Assembly (NCBI RefSeq): GCF_000731315.1
Contig: NZ_HG938353.1
Span: forward strand, 2,790,001 to 2,854,000
DNA from: Neorhizobium galegae bv. orientalis str. HAMBI 540
GTDB taxonomy: Bacteria > Pseudomonadota > Alphaproteobacteria > Rhizobiales > Rhizobiaceae
Reading direction: 5' to 3'
Length of the DNA: 64,000 bases
Below, piece after piece: positions 9,231 through 19,242 of the stretch. Under the pieces are notes generated by a model that did no database searches, was not told the origin of the DNA, and saw only the letters and a list, made by a program, of their open reading frames with translations. Positions within the stretch are counted from its first letter, which is position 1, and every line of letters begins with the position of its first letter. Both the position numbers and the translations under genes were made by a program.

Positions 9231-9369
9231 CGAGTTACTCCCAATTTTTTAGGTGAGCTGATTTTTCGAGACCGGACGCAATACCCACCATCACTGCGCC
9301 GGAAATGTTCCACTCTAGGTTACTTATGATTTCAACCCGAGCTAATCTGAGAACAGAAAAGTGCGGCTG

Positions 9370-9723
9370 TCAATCTTTCTTCTTGAAGGAGAAAGCCGAA
9401 GTCGGCTCGTAGAGCCAATAGTAATTCTGCACCATCTGGCGTGTCCGGCGAATGCGGAATCCGGCACTCGAAAAGACGAGCAGGACGATCACGTCGAGGA
9501 CGTAGTAAAACGGGCTGATGAACGGCCCCTGGAACAGCGCATAGTGCAGAAAACGCATCGCCACGCCGAGTAGCAGTGTATAGACCACCACCGTCGGATA
9601 GCCGTTCCAGCCCTCGGCGGCGGCCTTGCCCGAGCGCCAGGCAGTCCAGAAACCGATGATCAGCACGAGGAAACGCAAGAGGTAACGCACGCCGCTGTCG
9701 CTTTCGAAAAACAGTCCCTGCAT
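9370..9723 (-). CDS. DUF6867-type small membrane protein of the liv operon
   Basis: 117 aa from ATG 9723 (GGAGGAAT 6-7 nt upstream), preferred over the start at 9753. Three hydrophobic segments are predicted, then a basic/aromatic tail ending SFKKKD. From memory this matches the uncharacterised DUF6867 family that sits between livF and livK in rhizobia. Its conserved place inside a transporter operon suggests an accessory role, but no function is established. Confidence 0.75.
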   Translation of the reverse strand: MQGLFFESDSGVRYLLRFLVLIIGFWTAWRSGKAAAEGWNGYPTVVVYTLLLGVAMRFLHYALFQGPFISPFYYVLDVIVLLVFSSAGFRIRRTRQMVQNYYWLYEPTSAFSFKKKD

Positions 9724-9762
9724 CCTAAATTCCTCCGGCCGCCAAAAGTACAACCCTTGCGA

Positions 9763-10491
9763 TCAATGCCGTCCACCTTCAAGGTAAGCGGCGCGCACTT
9801 CCGGATTGGCGAGAAGTTCTTTTCCGGAACCGCTCATCGTCACCTTGCCGTTGACCATCACATAGCCACGGTCGGAGAGCTTCAGAGCCGCGAACGCGTT
9901 CTGCTCGACGAGGAAGACGGTCAGGCCCTCTTCCTTGTTCAGCTTCCTGATCGCCTCGAAAATGCCCTTGACGATCAGCGGCGCCAAGCCCAGCGAAGGT
10001 TCGTCGAGCAGGAGCAGCTTCGGCCGGGCCATCAGCGCGCGCCCGATCGATAGCATCTGCTGTTCGCCGCCCGAAAGGGTGCCGCCGCGCTGGCTCTGGC
10101 GCTCCTTGAGGCGCGGAAAGAGCGTGAAGATCTTCTCGACGTCCTCGTTGAAATATTTGAGGTTGTCGAGGCCGGCCCCCATCTGCAGGTTCTCGTAGAC
10201 GGTCATGCGCGGAAAGATGCGCCGGCCTTCGGGAGATTGGGCGATGCGGCGCCGCGCGATCAGATGCGTCGGCAGCTTGGTGATGTCCTCGCCATCGAAG
10301 ATGATCGAGCCGGTTCGGGCCTGCGGGCTGCCGCAGATGGTCATCATCAGCGTCGACTTGCCGGCGCCATTGGCGCCGATCAGGCTGACGATCTCGCCCT
10401 TGTTGACTTCGACATCGACGCCTGCGAGTGCACGGATATTGCCGTAATAAGTCTCGACAGCCTCGACTTTCAGAAGGTTCTCGGCCGCCAT
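9763..10491 (-). CDS. livF: Branched-chain amino-acid ABC transporter ATPase LivF
   Basis: 242 aa. Walker A GANGAGKST (39-47), Q-loop region, ABC signature LSGGEQQ, Walker B LLLLDEPSLGLAP and the LivF-typical YYGNIRALAGV and SPEGRRIFPRMTV are all present. It is the second ATPase of the transporter, cytoplasmic and paired with LivG. Its ATG overlaps the LivG stop (TGATG at 10493-10489), indicating translational coupling. Confidence 0.96.
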   Translation of the reverse strand: MAAENLLKVEAVETYYGNIRALAGVDVEVNKGEIVSLIGANGAGKSTLMMTICGSPQARTGSIIFDGEDITKLPTHLIARRRIAQSPEGRRIFPRMTVYENLQMGAGLDNLKYFNEDVEKIFTLFPRLKERQSQRGGTLSGGEQQMLSIGRALMARPKLLLLDEPSLGLAPLIVKGIFEAIRKLNKEEGLTVFLVEQNAFAALKLSDRGYVMVNGKVTMSGSGKELLANPEVRAAYLEGGRH

Positions 10492-11357
10492 CAGTGATTG
10501 CCCCCCTCGAGTTCTACCGCAATCACCTCTTCCACCTCGTCATCCTCGACGCCGAGATATGCGGCGATCACTCGTGGGTCGTTCTTCACATGGTCCGGCG
10601 AGCCGTCGGAAATCTTCTGGCCGTATTCCAGCACCACGACATGGTCGGAAATCTCCATGACCACCGACATGTCGTGCTCGATCAGCAGGATCGACGCACC
10701 CTCGTCGCGGATCTGATGCAGGAGCGTGTTGAGAGCCGCCGATTCGCGCGGGTTGAGGCCGGCCGCCGGCTCGTCGAGGCACAGCAGTTCCGGATTGGTG
10801 CACATCGCGCGAGCGATTTCCAGGCGACGTTGGGCGCCATAGGGAAGATCGCCGGCGGGATCGTCGGCGCGATCGGTCAGATCGGCCTTGTCGAGCCAGT
10901 ACTTCGCCTTCTCGATCGAGGCATCGACGGCCCTGCTATAGGTCGGCAGGCCGAGAAGCCCGAGGATTGTGTAGCCCGATGCCTTCATCAAAGCATTATG
11001 CTGCGCGACCAGCAGGTTTTCCAGAACCGTCAGGCCCGAGAACAGGCGGATGTTCTGGAACGTGCGGGCGACGCCGGCCAGCTTGGGGATCTCGAAATCG
11101 CGCAGGCGTTCCAGCAGGTATTCCTTGCCGTCCCTGCGCTGCAGAGTGAGCATGCCCATGGTCGGTTTGTAGAAGCCGGTGATGCAGTTGAACACCGTCG
11201 TCTTGCCGGCGCCGTTCGGGCCGATCAGCGCGGTGATCTCGCCGCGCCGCACTTCCAGCGACAGGTCGTTGATGGCCATCAGGCCGCCGAACTTCATCGA
11301 CAGATGCTCTACCTTGAGGATCGTATCGTTCGTCATTGTCGTCGTTCCGAGAGCCAT
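10491..11357 (-). CDS. livG: Branched-chain amino-acid ABC transporter ATPase LivG
   Basis: 288 aa. Walker A GPNGAGKT (46-53), LivG-typical [22 protein letters not shown], signature-like [14 protein letters not shown] and Walker [17 protein letters not shown] 11357 overlaps the LivM stop as TGATG; an internal ATG eight codons later is an alternative. The last ~25 residues form an acidic extension (DDEVEEV) beyond the usual LivG end. Confidence 0.96.
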   Translation of the reverse strand: MALGTTTMTNDTILKVEHLSMKFGGLMAINDLSLEVRRGEITALIGPNGAGKTTVFNCITGFYKPTMGMLTLQRRDGKEYLLERLRDFEIPKLAGVARTFQNIRLFSGLTVLENLLVAQHNALMKASGYTILGLLGLPTYSRAVDASIEKAKYWLDKADLTDRADDPAGDLPYGAQRRLEIARAMCTNPELLCLDEPAAGLNPRESAALNTLLHQIRDEGASILLIEHDMSVVMEISDHVVVLEYGQKISDGSPDHVKNDPRVIAAYLGVEDDEVEEVIAVELEGGNH

Positions 11358-12745
11358 CAGCCGTGGCCCTCCTTGGTAAAGCTTCCTGAAACCGCCCTGC
11401 GCTCCTTGAGGAAGGCCGTCGGTTCTCGCGATCCGACGAAGCCGCGCGGCTTGAACAGCATGACGATGATCATCGCCAGACCGAAGAGCAGCATGCGGTA
11501 GAGTTCAGGGGTGAAGTCCGGTCCGAACACGGCCTTGAGGAAGGACATTTCGCGCAGCACTTCGGTACCGCCCACCATCACCACCGCGGCGATGGCAATG
11601 CCGGTCAGCGAGCCCATGCCGCCGAGAACGACGATTGCCAGGATCACGGCCGATTCCAGGAAGACGAAGCTCTCCGGCGACACGAAACCCTGGCGGGTGG
11701 CGAAGAAGGAGCCCGCGATTCCTCCGAACATCGCGCCGGTCGCAAAGGCGGTCAGCTTGGTTGTGACGGTATTGATGCCGAGCGAACGGCAGGCGATCTC
11801 GTCTTCGCGTAACGCTTCCCAGGCCCGGCCGATCGGCATGCGCCTCAGCCGGATGGTGACGTAGGCGGTGAGCATGCAGAGCGCCAGGATGATGTAGAAC
11901 AGGAATATCTTGTAATAGACCGAGGAAGCCGACAGGCCCCAGGCCTTGACGAAACTGTTCGCGCTGCCGGTATCGAATGACCAGATGCCGAAGAACGAGG
12001 CCTTGGCGATACCCGAAATCCCGAAGGTTCCCTTGGTCACATCGGTCCAGTTGATCAGCACCAGGCGGATGATTTCCCCGAAGGCGAGCGTCACGATTGC
12101 GAGATAGTCACCCCTCAGCCTCAGAACCGGGAAGCCGAGGATGATCCCCCAGAGTGCCGCAAGAATACCCGACATCGGCAGGAGCAGCCAGAAGGACAGG
12201 CCGAAATAGGAGGACAGCAGCGCATAGGAATAGGCGCCGACCGCATAGAAGGCGACATAACCGAGGTCAAGCAGTCCCGCGAGGCCGACGACGATGTTCA
12301 GGCCCCAGGCGAGCATCACGTAGATGAGGATCTGGATGCCGAAATTGTCGACATATTTCAGCGAGCCCTGCTTGCCGACGATCAGCAGCGACAGGAAGGG
12401 ATAGACCAGCAGGAAAACCAGAGCGATCTTGAGGAAATGCCGGTGGAAGAAGCTCTTGTTCTCGGAAATCTCGAGAACCCCGCTCTTTGCCTTGGCGAGC
12501 TTGCGACGGTCGACATGCGGCTTGATGAAGCCGACCGTCAGGAAGCGGCCGACCGCCGCAACAGCCACGAAGATCGCCAGCAGACCCCAGCGGGTGCGCC
12601 AGACGAGCGCGTTGTTGATGTCCTGATAGGTCTCGATGCCGACGAACAGCAAGAACATGAAAAAGGCTATGACGCCGGCAAACAGTCCTTCCCGTACCGC
12701 CTTGGCAAGCACGTTCGGGTGACCGGTTTCGGTGGAAGCTGTCAT
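11357..12745 (-). CDS. livM: Branched-chain amino-acid ABC transporter permease LivM
   Basis: 462 aa. The C-terminal ~330 residues are the LivM permease core: [41 protein letters not shown], and the EAA-like [21 protein letters not shown] ~120-residue N-terminal extension with two or three extra hydrophobic helices (residues ~18-75) is typical of longer proteobacterial LivM proteins. It forms the transmembrane channel with LivH. Confidence 0.95.
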   Translation of the reverse strand: MTASTETGHPNVLAKAVREGLFAGVIAFFMFLLFVGIETYQDINNALVWRTRWGLLAIFVAVAAVGRFLTVGFIKPHVDRRKLAKAKSGVLEISENKSFFHRHFLKIALVFLLVYPFLSLLIVGKQGSLKYVDNFGIQILIYVMLAWGLNIVVGLAGLLDLGYVAFYAVGAYSYALLSSYFGLSFWLLLPMSGILAALWGIILGFPVLRLRGDYLAIVTLAFGEIIRLVLINWTDVTKGTFGISGIAKASFFGIWSFDTGSANSFVKAWGLSASSVYYKIFLFYIILALCMLTAYVTIRLRRMPIGRAWEALREDEIACRSLGINTVTTKLTAFATGAMFGGIAGSFFATRQGFVSPESFVFLESAVILAIVVLGGMGSLTGIAIAAVVMVGGTEVLREMSFLKAVFGPDFTPELYRMLLFGLAMIIVMLFKPRGFVGSREPTAFLKERRAVSGSFTKEGHG

Positions 12746-12746
12746 G

Positions 12747-13649
12747 TTACACCTTCTCCACTTCCGGCCGGCCGAGAATGCCGGTCGGCTTGAAGATCAG
12801 CACGAAAGCGAGGATCGCAAACGTGGCGACGTCCTTGTATGCGATGGAGAAATAGGCAGACCACAGCGACTCGATGAGGCCGATCAGAAGCCCGCCGAGA
12901 ACAGCACCCGGCAGTGACCCGATGCCGCCGAGAACCGCTGCCGTGAACGCCTTGACGCCCGGGATGAAGCCGTCGTTGAACGAGGCGACGCCATAATACA
13001 TCAGATACATGCCGCCGGCGACCGCGGCGAGCGCTGCACCCATGATGAAGGTGATCGAGATCGTCCGGTCGACGTCGACGCCGAGCAGCGCCGCCATCTT
13101 GCGGTCCTGTTCGGTCGCCCGCTGGGCGCGGCCGAGCGGCGTCTTGTTGACGATGTACCAGAAGGCGAACAGCAGCACCGCCGTAATGATGACGATGAGC
13201 ACCTGCTTCAGCGAGATGGTGATGCCGCCGATATGGAAGACGTCGGTCACCATCGGCGGGATCGGCTTGTTGCGCGGCCCCTGCGTCACCTGGATGAAGT
13301 TGGACAGCACGATCGACATGCCGATCGCGGTAATCAGCGGCGCAAGCCGGAATGAACCGCGCAACGGCCGGTAGGCGACCCGCTCGATCGTCCAGTTCCA
13401 CAATCCCGTCATCAGCATGCCGACGAGCAACATCAGCAGCAGAAGCAACGCCACCGGAATGCCGGCAAAGAAGGAGGTTGCGATCAGGAAGACGATGAGA
13501 GCGGCAAAACCGCCAAGCATGAAAATATCGCCATGGGCGAAGTTGATCATGCCGATGATGCCATAAACCATCGTATAGCCGATTGCGACAAGGCCATAGA
13601 TGGATCCAAGAGTCAGCCCGTTGATGAGCTGCTGGATAAAATACTCCAT
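12747..13649 (-). CDS. livH: Branched-chain amino-acid ABC transporter permease LivH
   Basis: 300 aa, normal LivH length, with about eight TM helices. Conserved [19 protein letters not shown] at the N-terminus, [14 protein letters not shown], and [19 protein letters not shown] as the ATPase-contacting loop. It is the first gene of the livHMGF-DUF6867-livK operon, two nt from livM. Its promoter must lie in the AT-rich 13650-13946 gap. Confidence 0.96.
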   Translation of the reverse strand: MEYFIQQLINGLTLGSIYGLVAIGYTMVYGIIGMINFAHGDIFMLGGFAALIVFLIATSFFAGIPVALLLLLMLLVGMLMTGLWNWTIERVAYRPLRGSFRLAPLITAIGMSIVLSNFIQVTQGPRNKPIPPMVTDVFHIGGITISLKQVLIVIITAVLLFAFWYIVNKTPLGRAQRATEQDRKMAALLGVDVDRTISITFIMGAALAAVAGGMYLMYYGVASFNDGFIPGVKAFTAAVLGGIGSLPGAVLGGLLIGLIESLWSAYFSIAYKDVATFAILAFVLIFKPTGILGRPEVEKV

Positions 13650-13946
13650 ATATTTTCCCCTGGATGCGATCCCGGAAGGGTCGCATCTCGTTTATTTGCC
13701 CCTTGCGGGTTCTTACGTTCTTTGGCGCATTCCATAACGTTTTCGTAAGGAATGTGAAGACAAAAAGCCGCGAGACCGACAAAATCGCAGCACTTCTCAA
13801 CAATCTGGCAACACAAAGATCAGAAATTCCAAAAAACCGGCAGCTTCTGTCGAAAAATTAGCCAGGACGCCCGATTTTCGAAATTAAAGATCGTCCCGCG
13901 GTTAACGTTAAATCCAGATCCAACCCTCGACCTGCAAGTGCAGCGC
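13650..13946. other. AT-rich livH promoter region
   Basis: 297 nt between livH and soxG, both on the - strand, so it contains the liv operon promoter. It is clearly more AT-rich than its neighbours and has several TTAA tetranucleotides (13884, 13902, 13908) but no TTAA-N7-TTAA box. No ORF with homology was seen. Confidence 0.5.
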
Positions 13947-14495
13947 TCAGTCAGCAAAGCCGCGGGTCAGCGCATGTTCGCGGCCCATGTCCGTCAGCTC
14001 CTCGAAAACCGATCCGGCAAACGAGCGCGGCACGACGATCTCGAACGTGTCGGCACCGGTGCGGGCGACATTCGCCGCCACATGGCAGCACAACATCGTC
14101 GCCGACCGGCCCTCTTCGAAGACCTCCGGATGCAGGTCGACCGCCACGCATCGGCCAAGGATCTTTCGCACGCTCGGGCCGGAGATTTCCATCAGCACCT
14201 GGCCGTCGCTCTGGTCGACCACGGATGCGCCCGCGATGTCGGACAGCATGCCGGCGACCGTCTCGGCTCCGACCGTCCGCGACACGGCAAGCCATTCGGA
14301 CGGGCCGCAGAAGCGCGGCGCCACATCCGGAGCGTTCCACAGGGCCTCGGCGACGGCTGTCCCCTGGCCTTCATGGGCGAGAACGGTGAAGATCATCGGC
14401 CGGCGAATGACCAAGAGGTGGTTCGGATTGGGATCCGTCTCGAAGCCGGAAATATGATCCTCGAGGACATGCCGGTGGAGAAGGTTGATCGACAT
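13947..14495 (-). CDS. soxG: Sarcosine oxidase gamma subunit
   Basis: 182 aa. It matches the SoxG/GcvT-like gamma subunit: FCGPSEWLAVS, GASVVDQSDGQVLMEISGP, LGRCVAVDLHPEVF and a C-terminal DTFEIVVPRSFAGSVFEEL. It is the last gene of the soxBDAG operon, 10 nt after soxA. It is part of the heterotetrameric enzyme that oxidatively demethylates sarcosine to glycine, producing H2O2 and 5,10-methylene-THF. Confidence 0.93.
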   Translation of the reverse strand: MSINLLHRHVLEDHISGFETDPNPNHLLVIRRPMIFTVLAHEGQGTAVAEALWNAPDVAPRFCGPSEWLAVSRTVGAETVAGMLSDIAGASVVDQSDGQVLMEISGPSVRKILGRCVAVDLHPEVFEEGRSATMLCCHVAANVARTGADTFEIVVPRSFAGSVFEELTDMGREHALTRGFAD

Positions 14496-14505
14496 TAAGC
14501 AGCCC

Positions 14506-17463
14506 TCAGAGATGCAGTTTGCTGTTTTCGGGATCGACGAAGACCGGCGGACAGACTTCGCTGAGCACCTCCGAACCGCGCAACCCGTCCCAGACCATGA
14601 TCCGTTCGCCGATCCGCTCGCGCCCGGATTTCAGCATGGCGAGCGCGATGAAATGCCCGAGCGTTGGCGAAAAACAAGCCGAAGAGACAAAGCCCTGGTC
14701 GTTGGCGAGGGAGGGCTTTGCACCATCCTTCAGGAGATGCGCACCGGCCTTGATCTCCTTGTCAGCTTCGACCGGCTTCAAGCCAACGAGCTGCAGCCGG
14801 TCGGCGGCGGTCAAGCCGAATCGGGTGGAGAGCCGCTTGCCGATGAAATCCGGCTTCTGCATCGCCATCATCCGGCCGAGCCCGACATCGTCCGCCGTGG
14901 TGCGGCCGTCGAGCTCGCTATGGGTGACATGCCCCTTTTCGATGCGCAGCACGTTGAGCGCCTCGGCGCCATAAGCGCAGATCCCCTCCTCATGCCCCGC
15001 ATCCATGATCGCGTCGGCAACCGCCTCGCCGTAGCCGGCGGGCACCGCAAGCTCGTAGGCGAGCTCGCCTGAGAAGGAGATGCGGAACAGCCGCGCCTTC
15101 AGCCCCCCGCGTAGCGTGACCTCCCTGGCGGCGAGGAACGGGAAGGCCGCATCGGAAATATCGTCCTGCACGACTCGGCTCATGATGATTCGCGCCTTCG
15201 GCCCGGCAAGCGACATCTGCGCCCATTGATCCGTCGAGCAAACGAACCGCACGTCGAGTTCCGGCCAGAAGGTCTGCGCCGAGAATTCCAGATGCGCGAG
15301 CACTTCCGCTGCAAAAGCCGTCGTCGTGGTCATCACATAGTGGTTTTCGGAGAGCCGGCTCACCGTTCCGTCGTCGAAGACGATACCGTCCTCGCGCAAC
15401 ATCAGCCCGTAGCGCGCCCTCCCGACCGGCAGCTTCAGAAAGCTGTTCGAATAGATGCGATCGAGGAATTCCGCAGCACCTCGCCCGAAGATCTCGATCT
15501 TGCCGAGGGTGGAGACATCGCAGAGCCCGGCATTGGCGCGAACGTCGAACACCTCGCGATCGACGCTCTCCCGCCAGGTCTTTTCGCCATCCCTGGGGAA
15601 CCAGACGGGACGGTACCAGAGGCCGGATTCCACGAAGGTCGCGCCGTTCTTCCGCGCCCAGCTATGCAGCGGCGAGGTACGCACCGGGGCGGCATGTTCG
15701 GCCCGCGCGGTGCCTGCAAGAGCACCGAAGGAGACCGGCGTATAGAACGGCCGGAAGGTGGTGGTCCCGATCTCGGTAGGCGAAAGCCCGCGCATGCCGG
15801 CGACGATGCCGGCCGTGTTGACATTGCCGAGCTTGCCCTGGTCGGTCGCCATGCCGGCGGTCGTATAACGCTTGGTGTGCTCGATATGGCGAAAACCTTC
15901 CCGCTGGGCGAGGCCGAGATCGCCGACATGCACGTCGTTCTGGAAATCGACGAAAGCCTTGTCCCGGGCGCCCGGCACATACCAGAGCGGCGCGAAAGAC
16001 GGATCGTATTCACCCTCCACCTCGGGCGTTTCGAGGGACCCCACCAGCCTGCCCAGCGCGTCGAGCGCAGCATGCGCCTTGGCCGAACCATCCTTCAGGC
16101 AATCACCCAGCGACGTCTGGCCGGCAGCCGAACCGGCAGCCACAAAAGCGCCGCCGACGTCAGGCGCCAGGAATGCCTGTTTCCCGTCCGACCACACGGG
16201 CTTGGCACCGCGCTGGCACATCAGGTGCACGACCGGCGACCAGCCGCCGGACACGGCAAGCGCATCGCATCCGATCACCTCCTCGAAGCCGGAACGCTCG
16301 GCGATCAGCCCCTCGATACGATGTCGGCCCTTCGTGGCGATCACCGAGCCGTTGCGGATGATGCGGATGCCATCCGGCACCGGATCGGCCGATTGCGGCC
16401 GCGCATCGATGATCGCGGTGACGTCGACGCCCTGAGCAAGGAGATCGGCAGCCGTGCGGTACCCGGAGCCGCCGTTGGTGAAGACTGCGACCTTGCCGCC
16501 GACAGCGACGCCGTAGCGGTTGAGATAGGTGCGCGCAGCCCCTGCCGTCATCACGCCCGGCTTGTCGTTGCCGCCGAAGACGAGCGGCCGTTCCTCCGCT
16601 CCGGTGGCGAGGATCGCCTGCTTCGCGACGACGCGCCACAGCCGCTCCATCGGCAGGTCCGGCGATGGCGAGGCCACGTGTTTCTGCACCCGCTCGACGG
16701 CGCCGAACGCCATGTCGTCATACCAGCCGAACACGGTCGTGCGCGGCATCAGCGTCACGTTCGGCAGCGTGGCCAGTTCCTCGACGACCTCAGCGGCGAA
16801 CTCCGCAGCCGGCTGGCCGCCGACGGCAGCACTTTCCGACAGCAGCGAACCGCCGAACCTGAACCCCTCGTCGGCCAGAATGACCCGCACCCCGGCCCGG
16901 CCGGCAGCAAGCGCCGCCATCAGGCCGGTCGGCCCCGCGCCGATCACCAGCAGGTCGCAATGCGCCCAGGACTTTTCGTAGCGGTCCGGATCGGCCTGCA
17001 TCGTGACCTTGCCGAGCCCCGCAGCACGGCGGATCAGCGGCTCGTAGAGCTTTTCCCAGAGCACGCCCGGCCACATGAAGGTCTTGTAGTAGAAGCCGGC
17101 ACCGAGAAACGGCGACAGGAGATCATTCACGGCGCCAAAATCGTGTTTCAGCGATGGCCAGCGGTTTTGACTGGTGGCAGCGAGACCATTGTAGAGTTCA
17201 ACTACCGTCGCACGGGCATTCGGCTCGGCCCGCGCGCCGGACCCGATCGTCATCAGTGCGTTGGGCTCGGCAGACCCTGCCGTCACCACGCCACGCGGGC
17301 GGTGGTACTTGAAGCTGCGGGCCATCAGCATCTGGTCGTTGGCGATCAGCGCCGAGGCGAGCGTATCGCCCTCGAAACCCTTGTAGGTCCTGCCGTCGAA
17401 GGTGAAGGTGAGCGACTGGCCGCGATTGATCCCGCCGCCCGATCCGAGACGATAGGAGGTCAT
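14506..17463 (-). CDS. soxA: Sarcosine oxidase alpha subunit
   Basis: 985 aa from ATG 17463, which overlaps the soxD stop (ATGA). An N-terminal 2Fe-2S-like/ferredoxin fold region (FTFDGRTYKGFEGDTLASAL) is followed by an NAD(P)-binding Rossmann domain (VIGAGPTGLMAALAAGRAG). The C-terminal ~380 residues are a GcvT/aminomethyltransferase domain that binds tetrahydrofolate. Length and order match heterotetrameric SoxA. A very long open frame on the opposite strand is a shadow. Confidence 0.96.
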   Translation of the reverse strand: MTSYRLGSGGGINRGQSLTFTFDGRTYKGFEGDTLASALIANDQMLMARSFKYHRPRGVVTAGSAEPNALMTIGSGARAEPNARATVVELYNGLAATSQNRWPSLKHDFGAVNDLLSPFLGAGFYYKTFMWPGVLWEKLYEPLIRRAAGLGKVTMQADPDRYEKSWAHCDLLVIGAGPTGLMAALAAGRAGVRVILADEGFRFGGSLLSESAAVGGQPAAEFAAEVVEELATLPNVTLMPRTTVFGWYDDMAFGAVERVQKHVASPSPDLPMERLWRVVAKQAILATGAEERPLVFGGNDKPGVMTAGAARTYLNRYGVAVGGKVAVFTNGGSGYRTAADLLAQGVDVTAIIDARPQSADPVPDGIRIIRNGSVIATKGRHRIEGLIAERSGFEEVIGCDALAVSGGWSPVVHLMCQRGAKPVWSDGKQAFLAPDVGGAFVAAGSAAGQTSLGDCLKDGSAKAHAALDALGRLVGSLETPEVEGEYDPSFAPLWYVPGARDKAFVDFQNDVHVGDLGLAQREGFRHIEHTKRYTTAGMATDQGKLGNVNTAGIVAGMRGLSPTEIGTTTFRPFYTPVSFGALAGTARAEHAAPVRTSPLHSWARKNGATFVESGLWYRPVWFPRDGEKTWRESVDREVFDVRANAGLCDVSTLGKIEIFGRGAAEFLDRIYSNSFLKLPVGRARYGLMLREDGIVFDDGTVSRLSENHYVMTTTTAFAAEVLAHLEFSAQTFWPELDVRFVCSTDQWAQMSLAGPKARIIMSRVVQDDISDAAFPFLAAREVTLRGGLKARLFRISFSGELAYELAVPAGYGEAVADAIMDAGHEEGICAYGAEALNVLRIEKGHVTHSELDGRTTADDVGLGRMMAMQKPDFIGKRLSTRFGLTAADRLQLVGLKPVEADKEIKAGAHLLKDGAKPSLANDQGFVSSACFSPTLGHFIALAMLKSGRERIGERIMVWDGLRGSEVLSEVCPPVFVDPENSKLHL

Positions 17464-17741
17464 TCGGCAGCTCCCGCCCACTTGAATTCCGAAGCGTCGG
17501 TCACGCCGAAAACCTCATGGGTGAGGTTGTCGCGCTCGACCACCAGAAAACGGCGGCAGCCGGCGATATGGTGCCAATATTCCTGGTATCGGCCCTTCGG
17601 ATTGTCCCTCACATAGACATAAGCGTGCCAGGCCTCGTCCTTGGCGATCGGTGAAGGGCGTTTCGGCGCGGCGGCCCCGCGGATCGAAAACTCTTCCTTG
17701 GGTCTGGTGCCGCAATGCGGACAGGTGATCAGGCTTGCCAT
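17460..17741 (-). CDS. soxD: Sarcosine oxidase delta subunit
   Basis: 93 aa. The four-Cys/His zinc site is seen as CPHCGTRP near residues 7-14 plus later His/Cys residues (WHHIAGCRRF). The family-typical YVRDNPKGRYQEYW is present. It is the small zinc-binding subunit of heterotetrameric sarcosine oxidase, and lies between soxB (12 nt) and soxA (4-nt overlap). Confidence 0.95.
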   Translation of the reverse strand: MASLITCPHCGTRPKEEFSIRGAAAPKRPSPIAKDEAWHAYVYVRDNPKGRYQEYWHHIAGCRRFLVVERDNLTHEVFGVTDASEFKWAGAAE

Positions 17742-17753
17742 GGGGGATCTTGC

Positions 17754-19004
17754 TCAGTGGAGGTTCGGCTGAGGGCCGCGGCCCGCTTCGTCGATCGTGT
17801 AACCGCGCTCGAACCGGTCGAGCCGCATGAAGCGCGAGACGTGATGCGTCTCGTTTTTGGCGATCAGGTGGGCGAAACAGAAGCCGGAGGCAGGCGTCGC
17901 CTTGAAGCCGCCGTAACACCAGCCGCAGTTTAGATAGAGATTGTCGATCGGCGTGCGGTCGATGATCGGCGACCCATCCATCGACATGTCCATGACACCG
18001 CCCCAGCTTCTCAAGACCTTGGCGCGCGACAGGCCGGGGATCAGCGACACCCCCTCCTCCATCGTATGCTCGACGGTCTGCAGATTGCCGCGCTGCGCGT
18101 AGGAGGAATAGAAATCGATCTCGGCGCCGAACACCAGCCCGCCCTTGTCCGACTGCGATATATAGAAATGGCCGGCGCCATAGGTGATCACATGGTCGAC
18201 GACGGGCTTCAGCCCCTCCGAGACGAAGGCCTGCAGCACATGCGTCTCGATCGGCAGTTCGAGATCGGCCATCCGCCCGACGGTGGTCGTATTGCCGGCA
18301 GCCGCCAGCGCCAGCTTGTTGCAGCCGATAAAGCCCCTGGTCGTCTCGACGCCCACCACGAGGCCGTTCTCGCGGCGGATGCCCGTGACCTCGCAATGTT
18401 GGATCAGGTCGACGCCGCGGGTATCGGCGCCGCGACCATAACCCCAGGCGACCGCATCATGTCGCACCGTGCCGGCGCGCTTCTGGTAGAGAGCGCCCAT
18501 GATCGGGAAACGGGCATGGTCGAAATTGAGATAGGGTGCTTTCCGGCGCACCTGTTCGCGGTCGAGCAGTTCGGCGTCGACGCCATGGATGCGCATGCCG
18601 TTGCCCTTGCGGGCATAGGCGTCCCGCTGGCCGTCGGAATGGAAGAGGTTGAGCATGCCGCGCTGCGAGACCATGGCATTGTAGTTGAAGTCCCGCTCCA
18701 GCCCTTCCCAGAGCTTCAGCGAGAATTCGTAGAACGGGTTGTTGCCTTCGAGCAGGTAGTTGGAGCGGATGATGGTCGTGTTGCGCCCGACATTGCCGGA
18801 GCCGAGATAGCCCTTTTCAAGCACCGCGACATTGGTGATGCCGAATTCCTTGGCGAGGTAATAGGCCGTCGCCAGCCCGTGCCCACCGCCGCCGACGATG
18901 ATCACGTCGTAATGCGGCTTCGGCTGCGGTTCGCGCCAGGCGGGCTTCCACATCCGGTTGCCGGACAGCGCTTCCTTGAAGATCGAATAGGCCGAATAAC
19001 GCAT
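17754..19004 (-). CDS. soxB: Sarcosine oxidase beta subunit
   Basis: 416 aa, standard SoxB length. N-terminal MRYSAYSIFKEAL is typical of the family. The FAD-binding GGGGHGLATAYYLA follows, and the covalent-FMN/DAO fold continues with CGWCYGGFKATPASG near the C-terminus. It is the catalytic subunit that oxidises sarcosine. First gene of soxBDAG; its promoter lies in the 238-nt gap before the divergent DUF2793 gene. Confidence 0.96.
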   Translation of the reverse strand: MRYSAYSIFKEALSGNRMWKPAWREPQPKPHYDVIIVGGGGHGLATAYYLAKEFGITNVAVLEKGYLGSGNVGRNTTIIRSNYLLEGNNPFYEFSLKLWEGLERDFNYNAMVSQRGMLNLFHSDGQRDAYARKGNGMRIHGVDAELLDREQVRRKAPYLNFDHARFPIMGALYQKRAGTVRHDAVAWGYGRGADTRGVDLIQHCEVTGIRRENGLVVGVETTRGFIGCNKLALAAAGNTTTVGRMADLELPIETHVLQAFVSEGLKPVVDHVITYGAGHFYISQSDKGGLVFGAEIDFYSSYAQRGNLQTVEHTMEEGVSLIPGLSRAKVLRSWGGVMDMSMDGSPIIDRTPIDNLYLNCGWCYGGFKATPASGFCFAHLIAKNETHHVSRFMRLDRFERGYTIDEAGRGPQPNLH

Positions 19005-19242
19005 GCTTTTCCCTGTCTCTCGCCGCGCTCACATTCGCATATGCGAGAGAAAGGACAAGCGCAATCAGGACATCCAGACGCCTGCATGCGGCGAAACGCC
19101 CATCCGTTGCTTCAAAGGCACGGAGCGTCGAAGCGGGTACGTTTCCGCAGGCCCCTGTCAGGCTTTTCAAAGGCTTGTCCGCTTCCGCCTCCCCGTCTCC
19201 GCCATGGGCCTTAGACTCCCGGGCGACCGAACGGAGACAGCC

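Noticed and set aside
15226..17616. 796-codon open frame on the + strand opposite soxA
   Set aside because: It is antisense to the clearly homologous soxA and has no recognisable protein features; high-GC codon structure explains it.
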